Shown piece after piece: positions 23,539 to 34,670 of a DNA stretch of 64,000 nt; the first letter of the stretch is position 1; each line of letters begins with the position of its first letter. A program made the position numbers and the translations under genes. Below the pieces are notes generated by a model. That model was not told where the DNA came from and did no database searches. It saw nothing but the letters and a program-made list of their open reading frames with translations. Source of the stretch: Vitis vinifera (taxonomy: Eukaryota > Streptophyta > Magnoliopsida > Vitales > Vitaceae); assembly GCF_030704535.1 (NCBI RefSeq), contig NC_081810.1, positions 8,504,501-8,568,500 on the forward strand, given 5' to 3'.

Positions 23539-25820
23539 ATGGACTCCCAGGTAGTCACAGTTGACCAGTTTGCTGCGGCCATGGCTTCGATTCAGGAGGC
23601 TATAGCCGGCCTTGGCCAGAGGATAGACGGGCAGCAGGCCCCACCTCAGGATGGTGCACAGTATGACTCTACGGCACCACCACCCCCTCCACTCAGTCAG
23701 CCAGTTCCACACCCGACACCGTATGTTTTACATAGTCAGACTGATGCTACCCCACTTCCTGTTGTAGCACCCATTCAGGCATCAGAGGATGCACATGCTC
23801 GTATGGATAGACTCGAGCAGAGGATGAGACAGATGAGGGTTTCGGATGGAGACATCAGTTGGGATAATTTTGATGGAGCACCAGTAGTCAGTTTACCGAC
23901 TCAGTTCAGGATGCCAGAGATTGAGAGGTATACGGGCATAGGTTGCCCTAAGATTCATTTGAGGTTATACAGTAGTGTGATGAGGGCCCACGGGTTGGAT
24001 GAGGCCCATTTGATTATGCTTTTTCCCATGTCCTTGAGTGGTGCAGCACAGCGTTGGTTTGCTTTTTTAGACGCTTCACGCCGTAGGACTTAGGATGACT
24101 TGGCCCAAGAGTTTTTGAGACAGTTCGCGTTTAACACTGTCATTGATGTCTCGAGGAGAGAGTTGGAGGCCTTGAGACAGGGGCCAGATGAGTCAGTTAC
24201 TTCATTTATCTCCCGATGGAGGGAGAAGATCGCCCAGATTGTTGATCGTCCTTCCGAGAAGGACCAGATTAGTATGATTTTGAGGAGTTTACAACCTAGA
24301 TTTGCTAGACATTTGATGGGATTTCCTCGTACAGATTTTGGATCCTTGGTACAGGCCCTGTATGGCATAGAGGAGGGCATTGCTAGAGGGTTGTGGCCTG
24401 AGTCTTCTCCTTCTGATTCAAAGGGGAAGAAGTCGTTAGAAGGACAGAGACCAGGAGATGTGAGTGCTATCAATTTAGTAGGATCGAGATCTCTCAGGCG
24501 CTATCAGACATTCGGGCAGACTTCACGAGCCTATTACCCGCAGCGTTATGCTCAGTATAGACCACCCAGGCCCATGATTCCTACATACCTACACCAGACC
24601 CCAGAGCCTGTTTTTGCTGCACAGGTCTCGGAGAGGCCTCCTACCTTATATCCTCGGCCTCGAGCTCCACAGACTACTATTCCTCCTGTACAGAGGCCGA
24701 CACGACAGTTCTCCCAGCTAGGTATGCCTTTGAGTCGAGCGTTCCAAAAGCTCATGGAGGGTGGTTTGTTGACTCAGTTGGCACCTAGGCCTGTACCCCA
24801 GCCTGTGCCACCACGCTTCAGGATGGATCTACATTGTTCCTACCATCAGGGCCCAGGGCATGACACAGATCATTGCGCTGCCTTGAGACATGCTATACAG
24901 GACTTGATAGATCAGGGTCTGGTTAACTTGGGGCAGCCAAGTGTAACCACGAACCCTCTACCGACTCACTCTACACATGCAGTACCACCACCCCCGGGCG
25001 GTATACATCATATAGATTTTGTAGAGGATGACAACATACACATGATGAGTTGGGATGATGGAGTGCCAGAGCCGATTGTTTTGGATGATGGTTATGAGGT
25101 TGACACAGTGGGTTCTCAGACTTTTACTCCATTCAGTTTGATTTCAGATTGGATACCATTTGAGTTGACTCCTATTGCACCATCGGCCATAGCACGTCAG
25201 GGCCCGCCCGCCCCATTTATCCTACGGCTAGATGATGATGATTTAGAGGGGAGAGATGTACAGATTGTGACCCGTAGTGGGAGAGTAGCTCAGCCCCCAC
25301 CTCTAGTAGCCAGGCCATTTGATGGCGCGGTTTCTCGTGAGGAGAACAGGAGAGAGGATGATGAGATATTGAGGCAGTTACAGAGTACACATGCCCGCAT
25401 ATCTATCTGGAGTTTGTTGGCATCTTCTAGTACACATAGAGATGCATTGATTCGGGCTTTGAGCCAGATCCGCGTAGAGACCACCACTACCCCGGAGGGA
25501 TTGATTCATATGATGACAGCTGGCAGGGCCACTTGCATTGTATTTTTAGATGATGACTTGCCACCTGATGGTTTAGACCACGTGCGCCGTCTATACATCA
25601 CAGTTGGATGTTCAGGCCGTAGAGTCCCGTCTGTCCTACTGGACAACGGCTCAGCCCTGAATGTTTGCCCTTTAGCCACTGCTATAGCCCTTGGTTTCGC
25701 GCCTTCAGATTTTGGTCCTTCTACTCAGACAGTCAGGGCGTATGATAGCACCAAGAGGGATGTTATGGGTACCTTGATGATTGCTTTGCAGATTGGTCCA
25801 GCCACATTTTCCACTTTACG
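23539..25820 (+). pseudogene. Tat/Ogre-type gag-protease frame of element B, one nonsense codon and truncated 3' end
   Basis: The frame starts MDSQVVTVDQFAAAMASIQE. A Pro-rich spacer and a short coiled segment precede the gag core (PEIERYTGIGCPKIHLRLYS to WFAFLDASRR). A TAG at 24091-24093 interrupts it where a Trp is expected before DDLAQEFLRQF, and the same frame resumes immediately. The gag continues through VTSFISRWREK and MGFPRTDFGSLVQALYGIE. A zinc-knuckle-like CSYHQGPGHDTDHC lies near 24835-24876. The protease domain has the active-site motif LLDNGSALNVCPL (near 25640-25676). Homology stops after PATFSTL at about 25817, where LTR sequence of element A begins, so reverse transcriptase and integrase are missing. 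Apart from the single stop the frame is intact over 2.2 kb, implying a relatively young insertion. Confidence 0.85.
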
Positions 25821-27118
25821 GCAGATGCAAATTGTTGACTTTGGGAAGATGATTAAAAATCAAGATAACCCTCATGGTGAAAAATTATTCTTTATCCTCA
25901 CATGTCAAAGTTTGATTTACGTAAATTCTCTTTTAAATGATTCTTAAAATTCCGATTTCTCCAATTATCTTATTTCTATTCTAATTTTCAATTTAATTCT
26001 TAAAAATTCCATTTTTTAAATAATTTTCTAAAATTTCAATTTTCAAAACTTTAATTTTCAAATCATTGCCCAAAATTCCAATTCTCAATTAATTTTCAAA
26101 ACTCCATTTTCTTTCAAATTTAATTTCCAAAACTCTAATTCCTAAATATAATTTTCAAAATTCCAATTTTCAATTAATTTTCAAAACTCTAATTTCTTTC
26201 AAATTTAATTTCCAAAACTCCAATTCCTAAATTTAATTTTCAAAACTCCAATTTCCAAATAATTTTAAAAAATCCAATTTTTTTCAAATTTAAATTCCAA
26301 AACTCCAATTCTTAAATTTAACTTTCAAAACTCCAATTCTCAAATAATTTTAAAAAATCCAATTTCATTCAAATTTCATTTTCAAAACTCCAATTTTCAA
26401 ATAATTTTCAAGACTTTAATTTTCAAATAAATTTCAAAACTCTAGTTTTCTTTCGAATAGTTTTAATTCCACTCTAGTTTTCAAATATTTTTCAATTCTA
26501 CAACTTTTCATCCTTTATTAGGGTTTTAGGTCACCAAAAATCCTGATTTTATTAAGTCTGCTGCCATCCTCATTGTGGCATGCATTTGTGCAAATTTTCT
26601 TTCATTTTCAAATGTTTTTTTTGTTTCTCTTGATTTTAAATAAGCATGAAGGCAATTCTCATAATTTCAAAATAATGAAATTTGTGGGATTAATTCATGC
26701 AAAATCAATTGGGCTTTGGTGGGGCCCTTGTTACGAGTTTTCTCTTCTGATTGTCAACTACTATGCTTAATGAATATTGTTTGATCTTTGTCTTACTCTT
26801 TGATATGCATGTGATATATTTTGTATTCATTATTGTGCACTAACTATGTTTCATGATAGCGCTTTATTACCTACTGCCAAGGTACGCTCTTACTCTCACT
26901 TTGTTTATTTATTCGTTAGCATGACTTGCTTTTGATCTATGATCATTTTGGTATTCATTGATCTCCTAATTAATTGTCATGCTTGTTTCACCTTATTTAG
27001 TAGAGACCCATTTTTAGGGGCTTAAAGAGGTGCAACGGTCTTTACCGTACCTTTCTAATAAGTAACCTGACCCTCGAACCCAAACTCGATTTTTCATAGA
27101 TCTGTTTTTTCCAAATAA
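25821..27118 (+). mobile_element. Terminal part of the 5' LTR of element A
   Basis: This closely matches 31071-32190 of the 3' LTR, starting 'tgcaaattgttgactttggg'. It contains an array of roughly 60-base AT-rich units (aactccaattt..., 26.0-26.5 kb) with more copies than the partner LTR (31.2-31.57 kb). It ends abruptly at about 27118 in 'ttttttccaaataa', where tandem repeats begin, so the LTR terminus and primer site are lost. Position and orientation fit a 5' LTR split by element B. Confidence 0.7.
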
Positions 27119-27129
27119 GGAGTCACACT

Positions 27130-28240
27130 TATGACCTAGAGTCATTATTTCCATTTAGAGCCCTGAGCTCTCGACCAAGAGTCGTTCTTCTCGTTTATGA
27201 CCTAGAGTCATTATTAGCATTCAGAGCCCTAAGCTCACGACCCAGATTCGTTCTTCTCATTTATGTCCCAAAGTCATTCTTAACATTTAGAGCCTTAAGC
27301 TCACAACCCATAGTCATTTTCAATATTTATGACCCAGAGTCATTCTTAGCATTTAGAGCCCTGAGCTCATGACCCAAAGTCGTTCTTCTCGTTTATGACT
27401 CAAAGTGATTCTTAGCATTCAGAGCCCTGAGCTCACAACCTAGAGTCGTTCTTCTCATTTATGACCTAGAGTCATTCTTAGAATTCAGAGCCCTGAGTTC
27501 ACGACCTAGAGTCGTTCTTCTCATTTATGACCCAAAGTCATTCTTAGCATTTAAAGCCCTAAGCTCACGACCCAGAGTCGTTCTTCTCATTTATGACCTA
27601 GAGTCATTCGTAGCATTCAAAGCTCTAAGATTACTACCCAAATTCGTTATTCTCATTTATGACCTAGAGTCATTCTTAGTATTCAGAGCCCTGAGCTCAC
27701 GACCCAGAGTTGTTCTTCTCATTTATTACCCAAAGTCATTCTTAGCATTCAGAGGCTTGAGTTCACGACCTAGAGTCGTTCTTCTCATTTATGACCTAAA
27801 GTCATTCTTAGCATTCAAAGCCCTGAGCTCACGACCTAGAGTCGTTATTTTCATTTATGACCTAGAGTCATTCTTAGCATTTAGAGCCCTGAGCTCACGA
27901 CCCAGAGTCGTTCTTCTGATTTATGACCCATAGTCATTCTTAGCATTCAGAGCCCTGAGCTCACAACCCAAAGTCGTTTTTCTCATTTATGACCTAGAGT
28001 CATTCTTAGCATTCAGAGCCCTGAGCTTACAACCTAGAGTCATTTTTCTCATTTATGACCTAGAGTCATTCTTAGCATTCAGAGGCCTAAGCTCATGACC
28101 TAGAGTCGTTCTTTTCATTTATGACCTAGAGTCATTCTTAGCATTCAGAGCCTTGAGCTCACAACCCAAAGTCGTTCTTTTTATTTATGACCCAAACTCA
28201 TTCATAGCATTCGGAGCCTTGAGCTCATGACCCAGAGCCA
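27130..28240 (+). repeat. 66-bp tandem repeat array (about 17 units) in the 3' untranslated zone of element A
   Basis: Each unit combines a 'gacctagagtcattcttagc' part, 'attcagagccctgagctcac' and 'gacccagagtcgttcttctc', repeating every about 66 bases with substitutions. The unit is itself built from two related half-units. Such arrays between pol and the 3' LTR are known for Tat/Ogre elements and can seed genomic satellites. After 28240 the array decays into scattered 'cattcagagccat' copies to about 28680. Confidence 0.85.
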
Positions 28241-29233
28241 TTTTCACCCCTTAGGTGTTCAAAGCCACTATTTTCTTTCATGGGTGTTTAGAATCGTAGG
28301 CCTTCAAATCTCCCATTAGCATTCAAAGCCACCATATTCCTTCATAGGCATTTAGAGCCATCTTTTCCAATTTTAGTCGTTCAAAGCCATTCTTTTCATC
28401 AGTTTTAGGCATTCAAAGTCACTCATATCTTCCAATTTTAGGCTTTCAGAGCCACTTTCTCTCCATAGTTTAGCATTCAGAGCCATCATCATATGTCTTC
28501 AGTTTGGAGTTCAAAGCCATGTCTTCAATTTGACATTTAAAGCCATCATTTTCTTTAGTTTGACGTTCAGAGTCATTGTGCATACTCATTCAGGCATTTA
28601 GAGTCACTGTTTTTTTTTTCTTTTGGCGTTTAGAGCCATTTTTCCTTAGCCTTATCATTTAGAGTCATAGCTCCTAACACTCATATTCACTGACATTGCA
28701 CATCTTACCTTCACGATTTTACATACGTCCTCATTTTCCTCACCTCATTACCTTGTGTTTATCACTTGTTCATCATGCTCTTCTAGACTTCCCCTTCCAC
28801 TGCACATGACATAGTCCTTTGAGTTCACGACACATATTTCACTCATGTTGTTGGACACCCTACACTTAGTGTTCTCATGTAGTTTACATAGGGCAGTCCC
28901 CTTTGGACACATTCTTTTCTGTACTCCAAGGTGGTTCGACCGTTACTCATCTTTGACATTGATCTTCGAGTCACTTTCGGAGACATCTTAGAGGGAGCCT
29001 GGATCCATAGCGCAACTTTAGAGGCACTCCGAGAGCTACCCTTCTCTTAAGGTTTTAGAGTCTTTTTTGTTCCTCTGTTGGTTTGGGAGAGTTTGTGTTC
29101 TACTTATATACCTTTAGGGGTCTTTCTTTTTCTTCGGTAGAGTTCACTTCGTTATACTCATTATTCACACTCTCATTTCATTTTTATGTTCACATTCTTT
29201 GCACTTGTGAACTCTACCAAAGAGGGCTATATT
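28241..29233 (+). other. 3' untranslated zone of element A ending in a polypurine tract
   Basis: The first 450 bases carry decayed relatives of the 66-bp unit. The remainder is unique C/T-rich sequence without a coding frame. It ends with 'accaaagagggctatatt' immediately before the LTR start TGTAAACCC. The purine run 29219-29226 is the probable polypurine tract that primes plus-strand synthesis. Confidence 0.6.
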
Positions 29234-32200
29234 TGTAAACCCTATTTTTTTTGTCACCTTTAAGGAGTACCCTGGGAGAACTTGGACAACACTTCATTTT
29301 GGAGAAGTGGGGGACGACTTCCATGCTCAGCTGCATGGGACGCATGGCCAAGGACACCACCACCTTGCCATGGTGGTGGTTGAGATGAAGACTTTTTTTT
29401 TTTTTTTTTTTTTTTTGTGAACAACTTTAGAGGATGAACGAAGAACAGTGGAATGGGTGGAAGCTGATAGATGATGAAAGTGATATCTGAAGGATTGACA
29501 GAAAAGCAAGGGGGTCAGAGAATTCAAGGGGATTTTTTTTGGGAGAAAAATCTGGAAAGTGGGTGCTAGGTTTTGGTGGCAGTTGAGGGATTTTAGATGG
29601 AAGAAAAAAAAAAAAAAGTGAGCTGAGATTTGAGGGAGGGTCAAAATTAATCATTTTCTATGAGTGAAATGGTGAGTTGAGATAAGTGGAGAAGAGGCTC
29701 ACGAGTTCTTGGGTTCCAGAGAATAAGGACTTCCAACATCTTCCCTAAAGTAAGTTCTCCATTATGATTTTTTTTTTCTTTCATCTGCTATTATTAAGAT
29801 GTGTTGTTGTTGATCTTTGGGTGATTCATGGATTCTTTTTAATAGTTAATGGCTCATTTTTTGCTCGTGTTTGTGTTCAAAAATTGATCCAACTCATTTT
29901 TATCTCCTTTGTGACATTTAGAAATCCTTTTAATCCACCTATCTTAAAGCCCACTGACTAAGACATGAAGTGTGGCTTTTGATGATTCATCTTATTTTCT
30001 TCATTTGTGCTATGTTTTTTCTATTTTCTCCCTGCTCCTGGTGTTTGTGCATTCTTGGGTATGGGACCGTACGCTGGGATGTGAAACCATAGGATAATGA
30101 TGTTGACAAGAAAGAGCTTAAGGTAGGATGAATCTCTAGACCCTAAGTTAGATTCGTTACAAGACTATAGCTGCTGGTGGCGAGGCTCGGAATGACGATA
30201 GGGAGGCACTTGGCGAGTCCATTTGCGAGTAAGGGAGAGCAAAAATGGAGGATGGTGGGTTAGATTATGAGGACCGGGAATTCAAGAACGTGGAGGAGAT
30301 GTAGAGAACTGAAATCGGAGATGGAATAGATCCTCACAAGAAAATCGATTGGTACCATAAAGGCATCGACTATTGGGAAGGTGTGGAGGCATTGATGAAT
30401 GGTGTGTTGGGTGGATACAGCCATGTGAATGATGTGGATGTTAAGGGCAATGAAGTTTTCCTTAAAACACTTTTTTTTTAGCGGTTCATTGATGCTAGAA
30501 AGATTCAGCATCTTATTGCCCTATATTGTGGTTTCTGGCATCGGGAGAGTGACTAAGAATCTTCTTATAAGGTATTTTAATGAGGTTGATCTTGTTGAGC
30601 CAACATCACATTTCTTAGAGGCTGCTCGTGAAACTTTGGCTTCTAGAAAGCTTATCTTTTCGGACATGCACAAGGCAACCAACTTTTATTGTGTTCCACT
30701 TCAAGACTCTACTCCAGAAGCAGGGAAATATGATGTTATATGGATTCAGTGGTGTATTGGGCAGCTTGCAGACGACGATTTCATTTCATTCTTTAAGAGA
30801 GTAAAGGTTGGACTGAAACCTGGGGGATTTTTTGTCCTGAAAGAGAACATTGCAAGATCTGGGATTTGTGTTGGACAAAGCAAATAAAAGCATTACCCAG
30901 TTAGATTTATACTTCAAGGAGTTGATAGCTCACTAATAACATGAAGCAAAGCACGGTTTAAGCAAATGGAGAATGACAAGTCAATAGTGGCATGGGAATT
31001 TTCACAAGTGGTAAGGGCACTTCAAATTTTCTGAATAAATAACACCCTTCAATGTGTGGGTCTAGTTGTGGCAAATGCAAATTGTTGACTTTGGGAAGAT
31101 GATTAAAAATCAAGATAACCCTCATGGTGAAAAATTATTCTTTATCATCATGTGTCAAAGTTTAATTTCCGTAAATTCTCTTTTAAATGATTCTTAAAAT
31201 TCCGGTTTCTCCAATAATCTTATTTATATTCCAATTTTCAAATTTAATTCATAAAAATTCCATTTTAAAAATAATTTTCCAAAATTTCAATTTTCAAAAT
31301 TTAATTTCCAAAACTTCTATTTTCAAATAATTGCCCAAAATTCCAATTCTCAATTAATTTTCAAAACTCCAATTTCTTTCAAATTTAATTTCCATAACTC
31401 CAATTCCTAAATCTAATTTTCAAAACTCCAATTCTCAATTAATTTTCAAAATTCCAATTCTTAAATTTAATTTTCAAAACTCCAATTTTCAAATAAATTT
31501 CAAAACTCTAGTTTTCTTTTGAATAGTTTTAATTTCACTCCAATTTTCAAATATTTTTCAATTCTACAACTTTTCATCCTTTATTAGGGTTTTAGGTCAC
31601 AAAAAATCCTGATTTTAATAAGTCTGTTGACATCCTCATTTTGGCATGCACTTGTACAAATTTTCTTCGATTTTCAAATGATTTTCTGTTTCTCTTGATT
31701 TTAAATAAGCATGAAGGCAATTTTCATAATTTCAAAATAATGGAATTTGTGAGATTAATTCATGCAAAATCAATTGGGCTTTAGTGGGGGCCCAATATAA
31801 GAGTTTTCTATTTTGATTGTCAACTGCTATGCTTAATGAATATTGTTTGATCATTGTCTTGCTCTTTGATATGCATGTGATATATTTTGTATTCATTATT
31901 GTGTACTAACTCTGTTTCATGGTAGCGCTTTATTACTTGCTACCAAGGTATGTTCTTACTCTCACTTTATTTATTTATTCGTTATCATGACTTGCTTTTG
32001 ATCTATGATCATTTTGGTATTCATTGATCTCCTAATTAATTGTTATATTTGTTTCACCTTATTTAGTAGAGACCCATTTTTAGGGGTTTAGAAGGGTGTT
32101 ACGGTTTTTACTGTACCTTCCTAATAAGTAACCTAACCCCCGAATCCAAACTCATTTTTTCATAGATCTGTTTTTTCCAAATAATGAGTCATAATTAGGG

Positions 32201-32357
32201 TTTTCTTTATTATTTTGTTTTCCCTTAAAAAAAATAAAACAAAAATAAGTGGCGACTCCAAGTCTTTTAAAAAAAAAATCATATTTTTCACCAAATAAAT
32301 AAAAAGCGAGTTTCGCCATCGAGTGGGAACGCATTGTGCTAAAATACGGGGTCCACA
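29234..32357 (+). mobile_element. 3' LTR of element A, 3.1 kb, carrying a captured methyltransferase sequence
   Basis: It starts TGTAAACCC after a polypurine tract and ends GGGGTCCACA before the CACCT duplication. The first 277 bases match 14353-14629; the last about 1.2 kb matches 25821-27118. In between are a possible splice donor (CTAAA/GTAAGTTC at 29750), a stretch resembling 18.85-19.0 kb of the LTR of element B, and the methyltransferase-derived segment. The presence of host coding sequence within an LTR, rather than between LTRs, is unusual. Confidence 0.75.
30245..30930 (+). pseudogene. Captured intronless copy of an N-terminal (alpha-N) protein methyltransferase gene
   Basis: From an ATG at 30245 the sequence follows NTMT1/NRMT-type methyltransferases, which methylate the alpha-amino group of processed N-termini. 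Legible parts are KIDWYHKGIDYWEGVEA, NGVLGGYSHVNDVDVKG, the SAM-binding SGIGRVTKNLLIRYFNEVDL, SDMHKATNFYCVPLQD, YDVIWIQWCIGQLADDDF, KPGGFFVLKENIARSG and, in another frame, LDLYFKEL, after which homology stops. About 225 codons are covered without introns, suggesting a reverse-transcribed mRNA. Lesions are a TAG at 30302-30304, frameshifts at the T-run near 30475 and at about 30526, and an extra A near 30864. It is non-functional as a protein and lies inside the 3' LTR of element A. Confidence 0.85.
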
Positions 32358-32362
32358 CACCT

Positions 32363-33370
32363 CAAATCTTGAAGTTTAAGACACTTAAGGTTGGTTAAAA
32401 GATATGTTATTTTATCTTTGATCTTAGATGGGTTTCCTTGGAAATGTTTAGAAATGGAGAAAATTATAGTAGTAACTACATCCTCTATGTCTTCTTCTTC
32501 TTAGTCTTTGACTATTTCATTTTCTGAAATGGTTCTATAGATTTTTAATCTAGAGTTCATATTGTCTTATGTGAGATAACTGTCTCGCCATCCTTTTAAT
32601 TGACCTTTAAATGCAACAATAAGAGTTTGGGTAATAACATGGTTTGACTATTTATTGTTTAACTTATAGGTTGTGTTGAACATAATCATTTCTTGAAGTT
32701 TTGTTAATATGTTATACTCGGTCACACAATCTATGTTCCATTCATAAATGGTTCTATTAATACAAAAAGCTTGATCATACTGATTCATTTCCTCAAATTG
32801 CATATCAATGAAGGTTGATCTTGGGTAAAAAATATTAATCCTAGAGATTGCTTTATTCTAATTTAATTTTTTTTATTAGTTCATCAGTTTCAACATAAGA
32901 ATTATAGTCTTTATTAATAACAATAATTATCCTCAAATAAGAAAATTGTGGTGTGTCTAAAATAATTAAATTTTCTTTTACCTTTTCACTTATTCTTTTG
33001 ATTAGATCTTGGTTTGGTATAAGATTTTCTTGAAATTTCTTAGATAATTCAAATGACTTGAATAAAGGCTTATCATCGTTTTTAATAAAGGTTGTCTTAA
33101 TGTGTTTTTAGCTTTAGATGACTTCTTCTATTTTATTGAGTTGATCTCCTAGAGATTTTATATTAATCTCTAATTTTATTTCATACTATATTTAACCAAC
33201 CAAATATAACCGTAAGGAATTCTGCTCTATTTTATCTCTCAAATACGATTGAGGTTACTTTAGTAATGTAATGACACCATTTCTTTAAATTATAATTCTA
33301 TTTGAGAGAGTTTCTAAAACATTAAAGGCAACATTTCAAATATTAAATTAATTGATCTCTTGAGTATCCA
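32363..33370 (-). pseudogene. Decayed endogenous caulimovirid, N-terminal capsid part
   Basis: This is the upstream continuation of the minus-strand pararetrovirus at 12.5-14.35 kb, displaced by the 18-kb element. On the minus strand short capsid-like stretches are legible in shifting frames, for example YEWNID and FKGQLKGWRDSYLT near 32.57-32.75 kb, and a coiled Lys/Glu-rich segment near 33.1 kb. Multiple stops and frameshifts make it non-coding. The upstream limit near 33370 is approximate because homology fades into AT-rich DNA next to a MITE. Confidence 0.7.
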
Positions 33371-33401
33371 AGAGACTCCTAAAAGTGCAATGCTTTGCTG
33401 C

Positions 33402-33980
33402 TAAGAGTGTAAGTAAAGCCGAAAAAACCAATAAACCGATCCAAACCAACCAAAATTGATCATAGTTTGACTTTCAAAAATAAAAAGGTCGGTTTGGTTT
33501 GAGAATTTTGAAAATTGATTTTGTCGATTCGATTATTGATTTTCTTATCTCCTAATTGATAAAAACCGAACCAAACTAATATCCTAAAACTTATATATAA
33601 TTATTTGATATTTGTTATTTTTTTTTATATTAAATTCTATTAAAGTAATGTTAATATATTTTTAACATTAAATCCAAGTTAATTTCAATTAATTTTAAAA
33701 ACAAATTAGACTTAGGTCTAATATAAACTCAAATTAATAGGATTTGAGATCAAAACAAGCACAAATCTACAACTAAATTTAGGATTAAAAAAGGTTAATA
33801 AGTTGGGTAAAAGCCGATCCACAAAAACCAAATTAAATCGACCTCAAAAGGCTTGGTTTGGTTCGGTTTTTTCACTCCAACTATGGTTGGTTCGATTTTT
33901 ATCACATAAAAAACCGATTATATTGGTTCAGTTCATTTTTTATCCAAAAACCTATCGAACCGATTTTATTTACACCCCTA
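33402..33980. mobile_element. Non-autonomous hAT-type MITE, 579 bp, with 8-bp duplication TTTGCTGC
   Basis: TTTGCTGC at 33394-33401 and 33981-33988 flank an element whose ends are 'taagagtgtaagtaaa' and, reversed, 'taggggtgtaaataaa'. The 8-bp duplication and terminal sequence fit hAT elements. Inside, 'ggtttggtttgag' and 'ggttcggttttt' are subterminal motifs in both orientations. No transposase remains. Confidence 0.85.
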
Positions 33981-33988
33981 TTTGCTGC

Positions 33989-34467
33989 AATGTTTTCCTA
34001 GCACATTTTATTATTGCGTTATATTGTATTAGTAAGATAATGTGCTCCAACAAAGTGCACTTCAACGATTTAAGACTAGTGAGTGTACAAGGATGGTCAT
34101 AGATCAAACTAGATTATTTTTCTTTCCTAGAAACTAACCTAAAGAAAAAAACTCTATGCTCAGTAATATCGATTGAGATTTTACATACTATTTATTGTAA
34201 GCCCCAATGCTTAAGGTGCTTACTCCTATTACTTTATTTTCAAAAGAATTTCGGTCATGTTTCCATTTTTATTTTTCCTTAAATAGGAATGAATTTGGTA
34301 ATTTGATTACAATATTTTTGTTTTAAATAGAAAGAAAAGTTTGATATTTCCATTCTTGTTTGGATGCATATAGAAATGGAATGGGTATTTGTTTAGTTTC
34401 AATATTAAGTAACAACATAAATGAGAATGAAAAAAAAATGATAATAATATCTATACATATAGTTTAA

Positions 34468-34520
<53 letters not shown>

Positions 34521-34631
34521 AAAAGTTCTCACAATGTACATAGTTTTAAAATAATTTTTTATTTTGATTTAAAAAATAATATCTTTGAAACTTTTTTTTG
34601 CTAAATGATAAAAACCTATTTGAGCTTGTGA

Positions 34632-34670
<39 letters not shown>

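Larger units (their letters stand above)
14353..32357 (+). mobile_element. Outer composite Tat/Ogre-type Ty3/gypsy element (element A) with nested insertions
   Basis: The 18.0-kb segment starts TG and ends CA, is flanked by CACCT duplications and splits an older pararetrovirus. Its own parts are the start of the 5' LTR (14353-14629), a later part of that LTR (25821-27118), a tandem-repeat-rich 3' untranslated zone (27130-29233), a polypurine tract and the 3' LTR (29234-32357). Its primer site and gag-pol are missing, apparently deleted between 27118 and the repeat array. An inverted LTR and element B lie inside its 5' LTR. The Tat/Ogre assignment follows from the LTR ends, long LTRs, the 3' tandem repeats and the Arg-tRNA-type primer site of the nested relative. 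Confidence 0.75.

Noticed and set aside
24090-24473. 127-codon minus-strand frame
   Set aside because: It is the antisense shadow of the gag frame.
27130-28240. Regular repeats that could suggest a CRISPR array
   Set aside because: The units are contiguous and degenerate with no unique spacers, and the context is a plant retrotransposon.
30429-30887. Functional methyltransferase gene
   Set aside because: A stop codon and at least three frameshifts break the frame, the C-terminus is missing, and it lies in an LTR.
12480-33370. Intact or expressible pararetrovirus
   Set aside because: Stops, frameshifts, lost zinc-knuckle cysteines and an 18-kb insertion rule it out.
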